Of a DNA stretch of 64,000 nt, positions 17,774 through 25,700 are shown piece by piece. Location of the stretch: assembly GCF_009208055.1 (NCBI RefSeq), contig NZ_WFKI01000012.1, forward strand, positions 1 to 64,000, given 5' to 3'. Under the pieces are notes generated by a model. The model had not been told where the DNA came from, did no database searches, and worked only from the letters and a program-made list of their open reading frames with translations. The number at the start of each line of letters is the position of its first letter. The stretch's first letter is position 1. Made by a program: the position numbers and the translations under genes. The stretch is from Poseidonibacter ostreae (lineage in GTDB: Bacteria; Campylobacterota; Campylobacteria; Campylobacterales; Arcobacteraceae).

Positions 17774-18982
17774 ATGGCAAAAGAAAAATTCGAACGAAGT
17801 AAACCGCACGTAAATATCGGGACAATCGGTCACGTTGATCACGGTAAAACTACATTAACAGCAGCAATCTCAGCAGTTTTAACTAACGCTGGTGGTGGAA
17901 CTATGATGGATTACGATCAAATCGATAATGCACCAGAAGAAAGAGAAAGAGGAATTACTATTGCTACTTCTCACATTGAGTATGAAACAGCAACTAGACA
18001 CTACGCACACGTAGATTGTCCAGGTCACGCCGATTATGTTAAGAACATGATTACTGGTGCTGCACAAATGGATGGAGCAATCTTAGTTATTGCTGCTACT
18101 GATGGACCAATGGCTCAAACTAGAGAGCATATCTTATTATCTAAGCAAGTAGGTGTTCCTTACATTGTTATCTTCATGAACAAAGAAGATCAATTAGATG
18201 AAGAAGATAAAGAAGAGATGTTAGAATTAGTTGAAATGGAAATTAGAGAATTACTTTCTGATTACGATTTCCCAGGTGACGATACTCCAATCATCGCTGG
18301 ATCTGCATTCCAAGCATTAGAAGAAGCTAAAGCTGGAACTAATGGACCATGGTCTGCAAAAATTATGGAATTAATGGATGCTGTTGATTCATACATCCCA
18401 ACTCCAAAAAGAGATACTGAACAAGATTTCTTAATGCCTGTTGAAGATGTTTTCTCTATCTCAGGAAGAGGAACAGTTGTAACTGGTGCTATTTCTAAAG
18501 GTAGAATTAACTTAGGTGATCAAATTGAGATCGTAGGTTTAAAAGAAACTCAAACAACTACTGTAACTGGTGTTGAAATGTTTAGAAAAGAAATGGAATA
18601 TGCAGAAGCTGGTGATAATGCTGGTATCTTAATTAGAGGTATTAAAAAAGAAGACGTTCAAAGAGGACAAGTTCTTATTAAGCCAGGTACAATTACTCCA
18701 CATACTGAATTCAGATGTGAAGTGTATATCCTTTCTAAAGAAGAGGGTGGTAGACACACTCCATTCTTCTCTGGATACAGACCACAATTCTATGTTAGAA
18801 CAACTGACGTAACTGGTTCTTGTACTTTACCTGAAGGTACTGAAATGGTTATGCCTGGTGATAACGTTGAAATGACTGTAGCTTTAGTTGCTCCAATCGC
18901 TCTTGAAAAGGGAACAAAGTTCGCTATTAGAGAAGGTGGTAGAACTGTTGGTGCTGGTGTTGTTGCTGAAATTATCAAGTAA
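17774..18982 (+). CDS. tuf: Elongation factor Tu
   Basis: 402 aa GTPase that delivers aminoacyl-tRNA to the ribosome. Motifs are GHVDHGKT (19-26), the switch I segment RERGITIATSH near 58-68, DCPGHADY near 81-88 and MNKEDQ near 136-141 (NKxD). Domains II and III follow and end in GVVAEIIK. AGAAGGAAA precedes the ATG. It lies between tRNA-Gly and rpmG as in many bacteria. Only one copy is in this window. Codon use is biased towards a small set, as expected for a very highly expressed gene. Confidence 0.98.
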   Translation: MAKEKFERSKPHVNIGTIGHVDHGKTTLTAAISAVLTNAGGGTMMDYDQIDNAPEERERGITIATSHIEYETATRHYAHVDCPGHADYVKNMITGAAQMDGAILVIAATDGPMAQTREHILLSKQVGVPYIVIFMNKEDQLDEEDKEEMLELVEMEIRELLSDYDFPGDDTPIIAGSAFQALEEAKAGTNGPWSAKIMELMDAVDSYIPTPKRDTEQDFLMPVEDVFSISGRGTVVTGAISKGRINLGDQIEIVGLKETQTTTVTGVEMFRKEMEYAEAGDNAGILIRGIKKEDVQRGQVLIKPGTITPHTEFRCEVYILSKEEGGRHTPFFSGYRPQFYVRTTDVTGSCTLPEGTEMVMPGDNVEMTVALVAPIALEKGTKFAIREGGRTVGAGVVAEIIK

Positions 18983-18991
18983 GGATAATAG

Positions 18992-19162
18992 ATGGCAACT
19001 GGAACGAGAATCAAAATAGGACTTAAATGTCAAGAGTGTGGTGATATTAACTACACTACTATGAAAAATCCTAAGACTCATACTGAAAAGTTTGAGACTA
19101 AAAAATATAGTCCAAGATTAAAAAAACACACTTTACATAAAGAAGTGAAATTAAAATCGTAA
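18992..19162 (+). CDS. rpmG: 50S ribosomal protein L33
   Basis: 56 aa bL33, starting at the ATG 9 bases after the tuf stop with AAGGATA upstream. The N-terminal strand RIKIGLKCQECGDINYTT keeps one CxxC pair (Cys13, Cys16), but the second pair of the usual zinc ribbon is replaced (KKYSPRLKKH), so a four-cysteine zinc site cannot form. It ends in HKEVKLKS. It is probably cotranscribed with tuf and followed by a terminator-like hairpin. Confidence 0.93.
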   Translation: MATGTRIKIGLKCQECGDINYTTMKNPKTHTEKFETKKYSPRLKKHTLHKEVKLKS

Positions 19163-19168
19163 GACTCT

Positions 19169-19197
19169 AGGAAGAAGCTTTTGCTTCTTCCTCTTTT
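19169..19197 (+). terminator. Terminator after rpmG
   Basis: Perfect 10-bp stem (19169-19178 with 19183-19192), TTTT loop, followed by CTTTTAT. It separates tuf-rpmG from tRNA-Trp; the short T run suggests partial read-through. Confidence 0.7.
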
Positions 19198-19204
19198 ATA
19201 AAAT

Positions 19205-19280
19205 AGGTCAGTAGCTCCAATGGTAGAGCGCCGGATTCCAAATCCGACGGTTGTGGGTTCGAGTCCCTCCTGGCCTGCCA
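19205..19280 (+). tRNA. tRNA-Trp (CCA)
   Basis: 76-base cloverleaf with encoded CCA end. Acceptor AGGTCAG/CTGGCCT with one T-G pair; the anticodon loop holds CCA. It lies between rpmG and secE, the usual position in many bacteria. Confidence 0.95.
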
Positions 19281-19378
19281 CTTTCAAAAATACAAAATCA
19301 AAATATATTTAAAACAATAAACTAATCATATATTCTTTCCTTGATAACTAACCTAAGCTAATATAAAGTTTTTTTGGA

Positions 19379-19384
19379 TATAAT
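19379..19384 (+). promoter_or_regulatory. -10 element of the secE-nusG promoter
   Basis: TATAAT preceded by TTTTTTTGGA, 99 bases upstream of the secE start. T-rich DNA replaces a -35, as typical in the group. Confidence 0.6.
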
Positions 19385-19418
19385 TCCCGTCCTATTAATA
19401 TACTTAAGAATTTTTTTT

Positions 19419-19439
19419 AAAGAAGTTTCGACTTTTTTT
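19419..19439 (+). terminator. Attenuator-like hairpin in the secE leader
   Basis: Eight-bp stem (19419-19426 with 19431-19438) closed by a TTCG loop and running into a seven-T stretch, between the secE promoter and the start codon. Its position and U tract suggest an intrinsic terminator or attenuator in the leader; antitermination is inferred. Confidence 0.5.
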
Positions 19440-19482
19440 AAAAGAATTTAAAAGCTTATTTAACTAATACCTTGGAGTCGTT

Positions 19483-19665
19483 GTGAATAAATTAAAAACT
19501 TATTATAAAAATGCTAAAGAAGAACTTTTTAAAGTTATCTTCCCTATAAAAGAACAAATTAGATCAGCATATTTATCTGTATTTATTGTTGTTACTGTAA
19601 TATCTTTATTTTTAGCATTAATTGACGCTGTTATGTCTTTAAGCTTATCTTCTATAATGAATTAA
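19483..19665 (+). CDS. secE: Preprotein translocase subunit SecE
   Basis: 60 aa single-spanning subunit of the SecYEG channel. The amphipathic helix (KTYYKNAKEELFKVIFP) is followed by the membrane helix near 30-50. The GTG start at 19483 is supported by GGAG five bases upstream. nusG follows 11 bases later, the standard secE-nusG pair. Confidence 0.93.
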   Translation: MNKLKTYYKNAKEELFKVIFPIKEQIRSAYLSVFIVVTVISLFLALIDAVMSLSLSSIMN

Positions 19666-19676
19666 GGAATAGAATA

Positions 19677-20204
19677 ATGGCACATAAATGGTACGCAATT
19701 CAAACTTACTCTGGTAGTGAACTAGCAGTAAAAAGAGCACTAATTCAATTATCTGAAGAAATGGCAGACGGAAGAATAGCTGAAGTATTAGTTCCTACTG
19801 AAGATTTAATTGAAATTAAAAAAGGTAAAAAATCAATAGTTGAAAGACCGCTCTATCCAGCGTATGCTTTTGCAAAAATTGAATTAGACACTGAATTATG
19901 GCATGGGATACAAGCAATGCCAAAAGTAGGTAGATTTATTGGTGAATCAAAAAAACCAACACCTTTATCTGAAAAAGATATTACTGCAATCTTAGATAAA
20001 GTAAATAACAGAGCAGCTGCAAAACCTAAAGTTTCATTTGATGAAGGTGAAATGGTTAGAGTAAATGAAGGTCCATTTGCAAACTTTAACGGAATTGTTG
20101 AAGACTTTGATATGGCTTCAGGAATGTTAAAATTAAATGTTTCAATTTTTGGAAGAAATACTCCAGTTGAAATTTCATATTCACAAGTAGAAAGAGTAGT
20201 TTAA
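19677..20204 (+). CDS. nusG: Transcription termination/antitermination factor NusG
   Basis: 175 aa. The N-terminal NGN domain (MAHKWYAIQTYSGSE, through VGRFIG near 82-87) binds the RNA polymerase clamp. The C-terminal KOW domain starts near 122 with DEGEMVRVNEGPFANFNGIVE and binds Rho or ribosomal S10. The stop codon lies inside a terminator-like hairpin. Confidence 0.96.
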   Translation: MAHKWYAIQTYSGSELAVKRALIQLSEEMADGRIAEVLVPTEDLIEIKKGKKSIVERPLYPAYAFAKIELDTELWHGIQAMPKVGRFIGESKKPTPLSEKDITAILDKVNNRAAAKPKVSFDEGEMVRVNEGPFANFNGIVEDFDMASGMLKLNVSIFGRNTPVEISYSQVERVV

Positions 20205-20216
20205 TTACTCTTTTTT
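20191..20216 (+). terminator. Terminator-like hairpin overlapping the nusG stop
   Basis: AAAGAGTA (20191-20198) pairs with TACTCTTT (20206-20213) around a 7-base loop that contains the TAA stop; six T residues run from 20211 to 20216. Translation to the stop codon would mask it, suggesting partial termination between nusG and rplK. Confidence 0.55.
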
Positions 20217-20270
20217 AGGCATTAGGCAATAAAACTTGCTTCTTACATAGTTTTATTTCCTAATGCCTAA
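20215..20270 (+). promoter_or_regulatory. 22-bp hairpin between nusG and rplK
   Basis: Arms 20215-20236 and 20249-20270 are complementary at 21 of 22 positions, with a 12-base loop. The arms contain TTAGGCATTAGG and its complement. No U tract follows. It ends 35 bases before the rplK ATG, so it lies in the L11 leader. A processing site or regulatory stem is inferred; the base pairing itself is directly visible. Confidence 0.7.
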
Positions 20271-20305
20271 TCATTAAAAAAATCATTAAAATAAAAAGGA
20301 ATAGT

Positions 20306-20731
20306 ATGGCAAAGAAAGTAGACGGTAAACTTAAATTACAAATACCTGCTGGTGCTGCAAACCCATCACCACCTGTTGGACCTGCATTAGGTCAAAGAGG
20401 TATTAATATCATGGAATTCTGTAAAGCATTCAATGAAAAGACTAAAGATAAAGCTGGATTTAACATCCCTGTAGAAATCACTGTTTATTCAGATAAAAGT
20501 TTCACATTTGAGTTAAAACAACCACCAATGACTGATTTAATTAAAAAAGTATCAGGAATTAAAAAAGGTTCAGATAACGCACTTAAAAACAAAATTGGTT
20601 CTTTAACAAAAGATCAAATTATGGAAATCGTTGATATGAAAATCGCTGATTTAAATACTGATGATAAAGATCAAGCTGCAAAAATTGTTGCTGGTTCTGC
20701 AAGATCTATGGGAATTACAACTGAAATTTAA
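20306..20731 (+). CDS. rplK: 50S ribosomal protein L11
   Basis: 141 aa uL11, which forms the GTPase-associated centre with 23S rRNA and L10/L12. The N terminus KLQIPAGAANPSPPVGPALGQRG holds the conserved proline-rich hinge; the C-terminal RNA-binding domain ends in GSARSMGITTEI. AAAAGGAAT precedes the ATG. It is the first gene of rplKAJL. Confidence 0.97.
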   Translation: MAKKVDGKLKLQIPAGAANPSPPVGPALGQRGINIMEFCKAFNEKTKDKAGFNIPVEITVYSDKSFTFELKQPPMTDLIKKVSGIKKGSDNALKNKIGSLTKDQIMEIVDMKIADLNTDDKDQAAKIVAGSARSMGITTEI

Positions 20732-20814
20732 TATTTAGTTAAAAAACATTAAGTCTAACCAGCAGACTTTTTAAATGCTGGAAGCAAAAAAATAAAATAT
20801 TGCGGAGAAATAAA

Positions 20815-21504
20815 ATGGCAAAAAGATATAAATCATTAAAAGAAAAAATTGAATTAAGAGATTACTCTCTTGCTGATACTTGTACTTTATTAAAAGAATT
20901 AAAGTCTACAAAATTTGACGAAAGTGTTGAAGTAGCACTTAACTTAAATGTAGATCCAAGACATGCTGACCAAATGATTAGAGGTGCAGTTGTACTTCCA
21001 CATGGTACAGGTAAAACTGTTAGAGTTGCAGTTTTTGCAAAAGGTGTTAAAGTTGACGAAGCTAAAGCAGCTGGTGCTGATATTGTTGGTAACGACGATT
21101 TAGTTGAAACTGTAATGGCTGGAAACATTGACTTTGATGTTTTAATTGCAACTCCTGATTGTATGGGACTTGTTGGAAAATTAGGTAGAGTTTTAGGACC
21201 AAAAGGTTTAATGCCAAATCCTAAAGTTGGAACAGTTACTATGGACGTTACTAAAGCAGTTAATGATGCTAAAGGTGGTCAAGTATCATATAGAGTTGAT
21301 AAAAAAGGTAACATGCAAGCAGCAGTTGGAAAGATTTCTTTCTCTACTGAAGCAATCAAAGAAAATATTGAAGCATTCGTTGCAGCAATTAACAAACAAA
21401 AACCAGCATCTGCAAAAGGTAGATATATCTCTAATGCAGCTATTTCATTAACTATGTCACCATCAATTAATGTTGATGCTTCAGAATTAATGGATATTAA
21501 ATAA
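20815..21504 (+). CDS. rplA: 50S ribosomal protein L1
   Basis: 229 aa uL1 from the ATG at 20815, supported by CGGAGAA seven bases upstream; a TTG at 20800 would add five residues and is less likely. Conserved segments are VEVALNLNVDPRHADQ, LPHGTGKTVRVAVFAKG and LGRVLGPKGLMPNPKVGTVT. L1 binds 23S rRNA at the E-site stalk and in many bacteria represses its own rplK-rplA mRNA. Confidence 0.96.
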   Translation: MAKRYKSLKEKIELRDYSLADTCTLLKELKSTKFDESVEVALNLNVDPRHADQMIRGAVVLPHGTGKTVRVAVFAKGVKVDEAKAAGADIVGNDDLVETVMAGNIDFDVLIATPDCMGLVGKLGRVLGPKGLMPNPKVGTVTMDVTKAVNDAKGGQVSYRVDKKGNMQAAVGKISFSTEAIKENIEAFVAAINKQKPASAKGRYISNAAISLTMSPSINVDASELMDIK

Positions 21505-21530
21505 GGATTTCTTCCTTATTTAATTTTTTC

Positions 21531-21573
21531 AACATTCAATAATATAGATAATTTATCTTTATTATTGAGTGTT
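21531..21573 (+). promoter_or_regulatory. Long hairpin between rplA and rplJ
   Basis: Arms 21531-21544 and 21560-21573 pair over 14 positions (one G-U pair). After a T-T mismatch the stem continues as AGATA (21546-21550) with TATCT (21554-21558), leaving a three-base loop. No U tract follows. Its place before the L10 leader suggests a transcript-processing stem; that role is inferred. Confidence 0.65.
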
Positions 21574-21597
21574 CAAAGCACTGAAATAAAAACTGAA

Positions 21598-21644
21598 GAC
21601 AGTGGGTTAAAAGCTTCCCGTTTTTAATAAGTCCTACCGAAGTC
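21598..21644 (+). promoter_or_regulatory. Ribosomal protein L10 leader (rplJ autoregulation)
   Basis: The pairing pattern of the L10 leader can be drawn: GAC (21598-21600) with GTC (21642-21644), GTGGG (21602-21606) with CCTAC (21633-21637), TTAAAA (21607-21612) with TTTTAA (21622-21627), and unpaired CGAA (21638-21641) giving a kink-turn-like internal loop. In other bacteria L10(L12)4 binds this structure to repress rplJL. It ends 21 bases before the rplJ start. Confidence 0.7.
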
Positions 21645-21665
21645 GATGTTTTGAAGGGAGAAACA

Positions 21666-22154
21666 ATGAATAAACAACAAAAACTAGAAATAATTGAAAA
21701 TTTAACATCTGAATTTAAAAATTCTCAAGCTATTGTAGTATGTGGTTATAATGGAATTACTCATAAAGAGTTAGAATCATTAAGAATCGATGCTAGAGCT
21801 AACGGAACTAAAGTTCAAGTTGCTAAAAATACTCTTGTAACTGTAGCAGTTAAAAATGCTGAGTTAGGAGATGTAGCCTTAACTGGAACAAATATTTTCT
21901 TATGGTCTGAAGATCAAATCTCTGCTTGTAAAGTAGCTGATAAATTTGCTTCAACTAAAAAAGATAAATTTGAAATCAAGTCAGGGATTATTGAAGGTGA
22001 GATTGCTGATCTTGCAACTGTTAATGCATTCGCTAAGTTACCATCTAGAGATGAACTTCTTGGTATGCTTGCAGCTACTTGGATGGCACCACTTACAAAC
22101 TTTACTATTGGGCTTGATGCACTTAGAAAGAAAAAAGAAGAAGAAGCAGCTTAA
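21666..22154 (+). CDS. rplJ: 50S ribosomal protein L10
   Basis: 162 aa uL10 from the ATG at 21666, preceded by AAGGGAGA; a TTG at 21651 lies inside that ribosome site and is rejected. The N-terminal rRNA-binding domain includes SQAIVVCGYNGIT and KVAKNTL-like residues; the C-terminal helix (LDALRKKKEEEAA) carries L12 dimers. It forms the ribosomal stalk base, with rplL 50 bases downstream. Confidence 0.95.
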   Translation: MNKQQKLEIIENLTSEFKNSQAIVVCGYNGITHKELESLRIDARANGTKVQVAKNTLVTVAVKNAELGDVALTGTNIFLWSEDQISACKVADKFASTKKDKFEIKSGIIEGEIADLATVNAFAKLPSRDELLGMLAATWMAPLTNFTIGLDALRKKKEEEAA

Positions 22155-22204
22155 TTTTAATTAAGCTATAAATAAAAATAAATATAAAAAATAAGGAATA
22201 ATAA

Positions 22205-22576
22205 ATGGCAATTTCTAAAGAAGACGTATTAGAATATATTTCTGGTTTATCAGTACTTGAATTATCAGAATTAGTTAAAGAATTTGAAGAAAAGTTTGGT
22301 GTATCTGCACAACCTGTTGCAGTTGCTGGTGTAGCTGGTGGAGCTGCTGAAGCAGTTGAAGAAAAAACTGAATTTGATGTAATCATCAAAGATGCTGGTG
22401 CTAAAAAAATTAACGTTATTAAAGTAATTAGAGCGTTAACTGGTTTAGGATTAAAAGAAGCTAAAGCTGCTGCTGAAGAAGCTGGTGCAGTTATTAAAGA
22501 AGGTGTTTCTAAAGAAGACGCTGAAGCTGCAAAAGCTGAATTAGAAGCTGCTGGAGCAACTGTAGAAGTTAAATAA
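22205..22576 (+). CDS. rplL: 50S ribosomal protein L7/L12
   Basis: 123 aa bL12. The N-terminal dimerisation helix (ISKEDVLEYISGLSVLELSELVKEFEEKFGV) is followed by an Ala/Val-rich hinge near 40-55, and the C-terminal domain carries the conserved KVIRALTGLGLKEAKAA segment near 75-91 that contacts translation factors. AAGGAATA precedes the ATG. Confidence 0.97.
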   Translation: MAISKEDVLEYISGLSVLELSELVKEFEEKFGVSAQPVAVAGVAGGAAEAVEEKTEFDVIIKDAGAKKINVIKVIRALTGLGLKEAKAAAEEAGAVIKEGVSKEDAEAAKAELEAAGATVEVK

Positions 22577-22601
22577 TTACACTTGTAATTTTATAAACTT
22601 G

Positions 22602-22696
22602 TTATACAAGGCTTAAATGCCTTGTATAAAGAATAGCATCTTTGAAGGCTAAGGTTAGAATTTAATGAAATTTTAACCCTATCCTTTACGGATGCT
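22602..22696 (+). promoter_or_regulatory. Structured rplL-rpoB intergenic leader
   Basis: Two stems are visible. The first is perfect over 11 bp (22602-22612 with 22619-22629, six-base loop). The second is composite: AGCATC (22635-22640) with GATGCT (22691-22696), enclosing a near-complementary pair of 13-base segments that meet GGTTA and TAACC. TTTTG follows 22696. Other bacteria process or attenuate the transcript between rplL and rpoB; the same role is inferred here. Confidence 0.6.
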
Positions 22697-22753
22697 TTTG
22701 TGCTTTATGTGCTATAAAGCTTAACTTAACCAAAATTTACTACAAGGCCGATA

Positions 22754-25700
22754 ATGTTAAACTCTTTAAAATCTGGTAATAGACTTAGAGTTGATTTTGC
22801 AAAAAATCCTCAACAAATCGAAATTCCGAACTTATTACAATTACAGCAAAACTCTTATGAAACATTTTTAAAAGTTGGTCAAGAAGATAGATCAACAGCT
22901 GGTATAGAAAAAGTATTTAAGTCAATTTTCCCAATCCATGATGCCCAAAACAGAATTACTTTAGATTACTTAGGTAGTGATGTTGGTAAACCAAAATATG
23001 ATGTTAGAGAATCTATGGTAAGAGGTCTTACTTACTCAATTCCATTAAAAATTAATATTAGATTAACTTTATGGGATTTAGACGAAAAGACTGGTGAAAA
23101 AATCGGCGTTAAAGATATGAAAGAACAAGCTCTATTTATTAGAGAGATTCCTTTAATGACTGATAGAACGTCATTTATTGTTAATGGTGTTGAAAGAGTT
23201 GTTGTAAACCAACTTCACAGATCTCCAGGTGTAATTTTCAAAGAAGATGAATCAAATACAGCTGATAACAAATTAATCTATACTGGTCAAATTATTCCAG
23301 ATAGAGGTTCTTGGTTATACTTTGAGTATGATGCTAAAGATATTCTTTATGTAAGAATTAATAAAAGAAGAAAAGTTCCTGTAACTATTCTTTTCAGAGC
23401 ACTTGGGTACTCTAAAGAAGATATCATCAAATTATTCTACCCAGTATTAAATGTTAAGATTAAAAATAATAAATTCTTAACTAAATTTAATCCAGATGAT
23501 TTTACAGGAAGAATTGAATTTGATGTAAAAGATGAAAAAGGTAATTTAATTGTTGCTGCTGGTAAAAGACTTACTGATAGAAAAGCAAAAGCTTTAGTTG
23601 AAGGTGGTTTAGAATTAGTTGAATATCCAATTGAATTATTAATGGAAAGATACACAGCTAATACTATTTTTGATCCAGAATCTGGTGAAGTATTATTTGA
23701 TGCATTAACTAATTTAGATGAATTAAAATTAAAGAAATTATTAGACTTAGGTTTTGAAAACTTTGATATTGCAAATGATCTTGCAACAGGTGTTGATGAT
23801 TCTATTATCAACGCATTTAAAGCTGATGCTGAATCTTTAAAATTATTAAAGCAAACTGAGCAATTAGATGATGAAAATGATTTATCAGCTATTAGAATCT
23901 ATAAAGTTATGAGACCAGGTGAGCCTGTTACTAAAGAAGCTGCTAAAGAGTTTGTTAAAAAATTATTCTTTGATCCAGAAAGATATGACTTAACAAAAGT
24001 TGGTAGAATGAAGATGAACCATAAACTTGGTGTTAATGTTCCTGAATATGTAACAGTTCTTACTTATGAAGATGTTATTAAAACAGTTCAATATCTTGTA
24101 AAAGTAAAAGCTGGTCACGGTCATATTGATGATAGAGATCACTTAGGAAACAGAAGAATTAGAGCTATTGGTGAGTTATTATCAAATGAGTTACATTCTG
24201 GTTTAATTAAAATGCAAAAAGCTATCAGAGATAAAATGACTACATTATCTGGTACTTTAGAAGACATTATGCCTCATGATTTAGTAAATTCAAAAATGAT
24301 TACATCAACTATTACTGAGTTCTTTACATCTGGACAGTTATCACAATTTATGGATCAAACAAATCCATTATCTGAAGTTACTCATAAAAGAAGACTTTCT
24401 GCACTTGGTGAAGGTGGTCTTGTTAAAGAAAGAGCAGGATTTGAAGTAAGAGATGTTCACGCAACTCACTATGGTAGAATTTGTCCAGTTGAAACTCCAG
24501 AGGGTCAAAATATTGGTCTTATTAATACATTATCTACATTCTCAAAAGTTAATGAATTAGGATTTATTGAAGCACCTTATAAAACTGTTAAAGATGGTGT
24601 TGTAAGTGATGAAATTAAATACTATACAGCAACTCAAGAAGAAGGTTTAGTAATTGCTCCTGGTTCAACAAAAGTTGATGATAATGGAAAGATTTTAGAA
24701 GCCTTAACAGAAGCTAGACAAGATGGTGAAATTTTATTAGTTGATAAAAATAAAATTGATTTAATTGATATTTCATCTCAAATGGTTATGGGAGTTGCGG
24801 CTTCATTAATTCCATTCTTAGAGCATGATGATGCCAACAGAGCCTTAATGGGATCGAATATGATGAGACAAGCTGTTCCATTATTAAGTCCTAATGCTCC
24901 TGTAGTTGGAACTGGTTTAGAAAAAACAGTTGCAAGAGATGCTTGGGAAGCTATTAAAGCAAAAAGAGCTGGTGTAATTGAAAAAGCTGATGCTAAGAAT
25001 ATTTATATCAGAGGTGAAGATGAAAACGGTGCTTTCATTGATCACTATAATGTTTCTAAAAATGTTAGAACAAATAATAACACTTCATTTGGTCAAAGAA
25101 TTGGTACTAAAGAAGGTGCAATTGTTGAAGCTGGTCAAGTAATTGCTGATGGTCCTTCTATGGATAATGGTGAGTTAGCTGTTGGTGTTAATGCAATGGT
25201 TGCATTCATGCCTTGGAATGGTTATAACTACGAAGATGCGATTGTACTTTCTCAGAGATTAATTAAAGAAGATGCCTTTACTTCTATTCATATTTATGAA
25301 AAAGATGTTGAGTGTAGAGAGCTTAAACATGGTAATGAAGAGATTACTAGAGATTTACCAGGTGTTAAAGAAGAGTCTATTACTCATTTAGATAACTCAG
25401 GTATTATTAAAGTAGGAACTTACATTAAACCTGGAATGATTCTTGTTGGAAAAGTTACACCTAAAGGTGAAATTAAACCAACTCCAGAAGAAAGACTTTT
25501 AAGAGCAATCTTCGGTGAAAAAGCTGGTCATGTTATTAATAAATCATTAGTAACTCCTACTTCTATGGAAGGAACTGTTGTTGACGTTAAAGTATTCACT
25601 AAAAAAGGATATGAAAAAGACGAAAGAGCAGTTGCAGAAATTGAAGCAGAAAAAGCTGAATTAGATGTTAAGCATCATGATAAACTTTTAATGTTAGATA

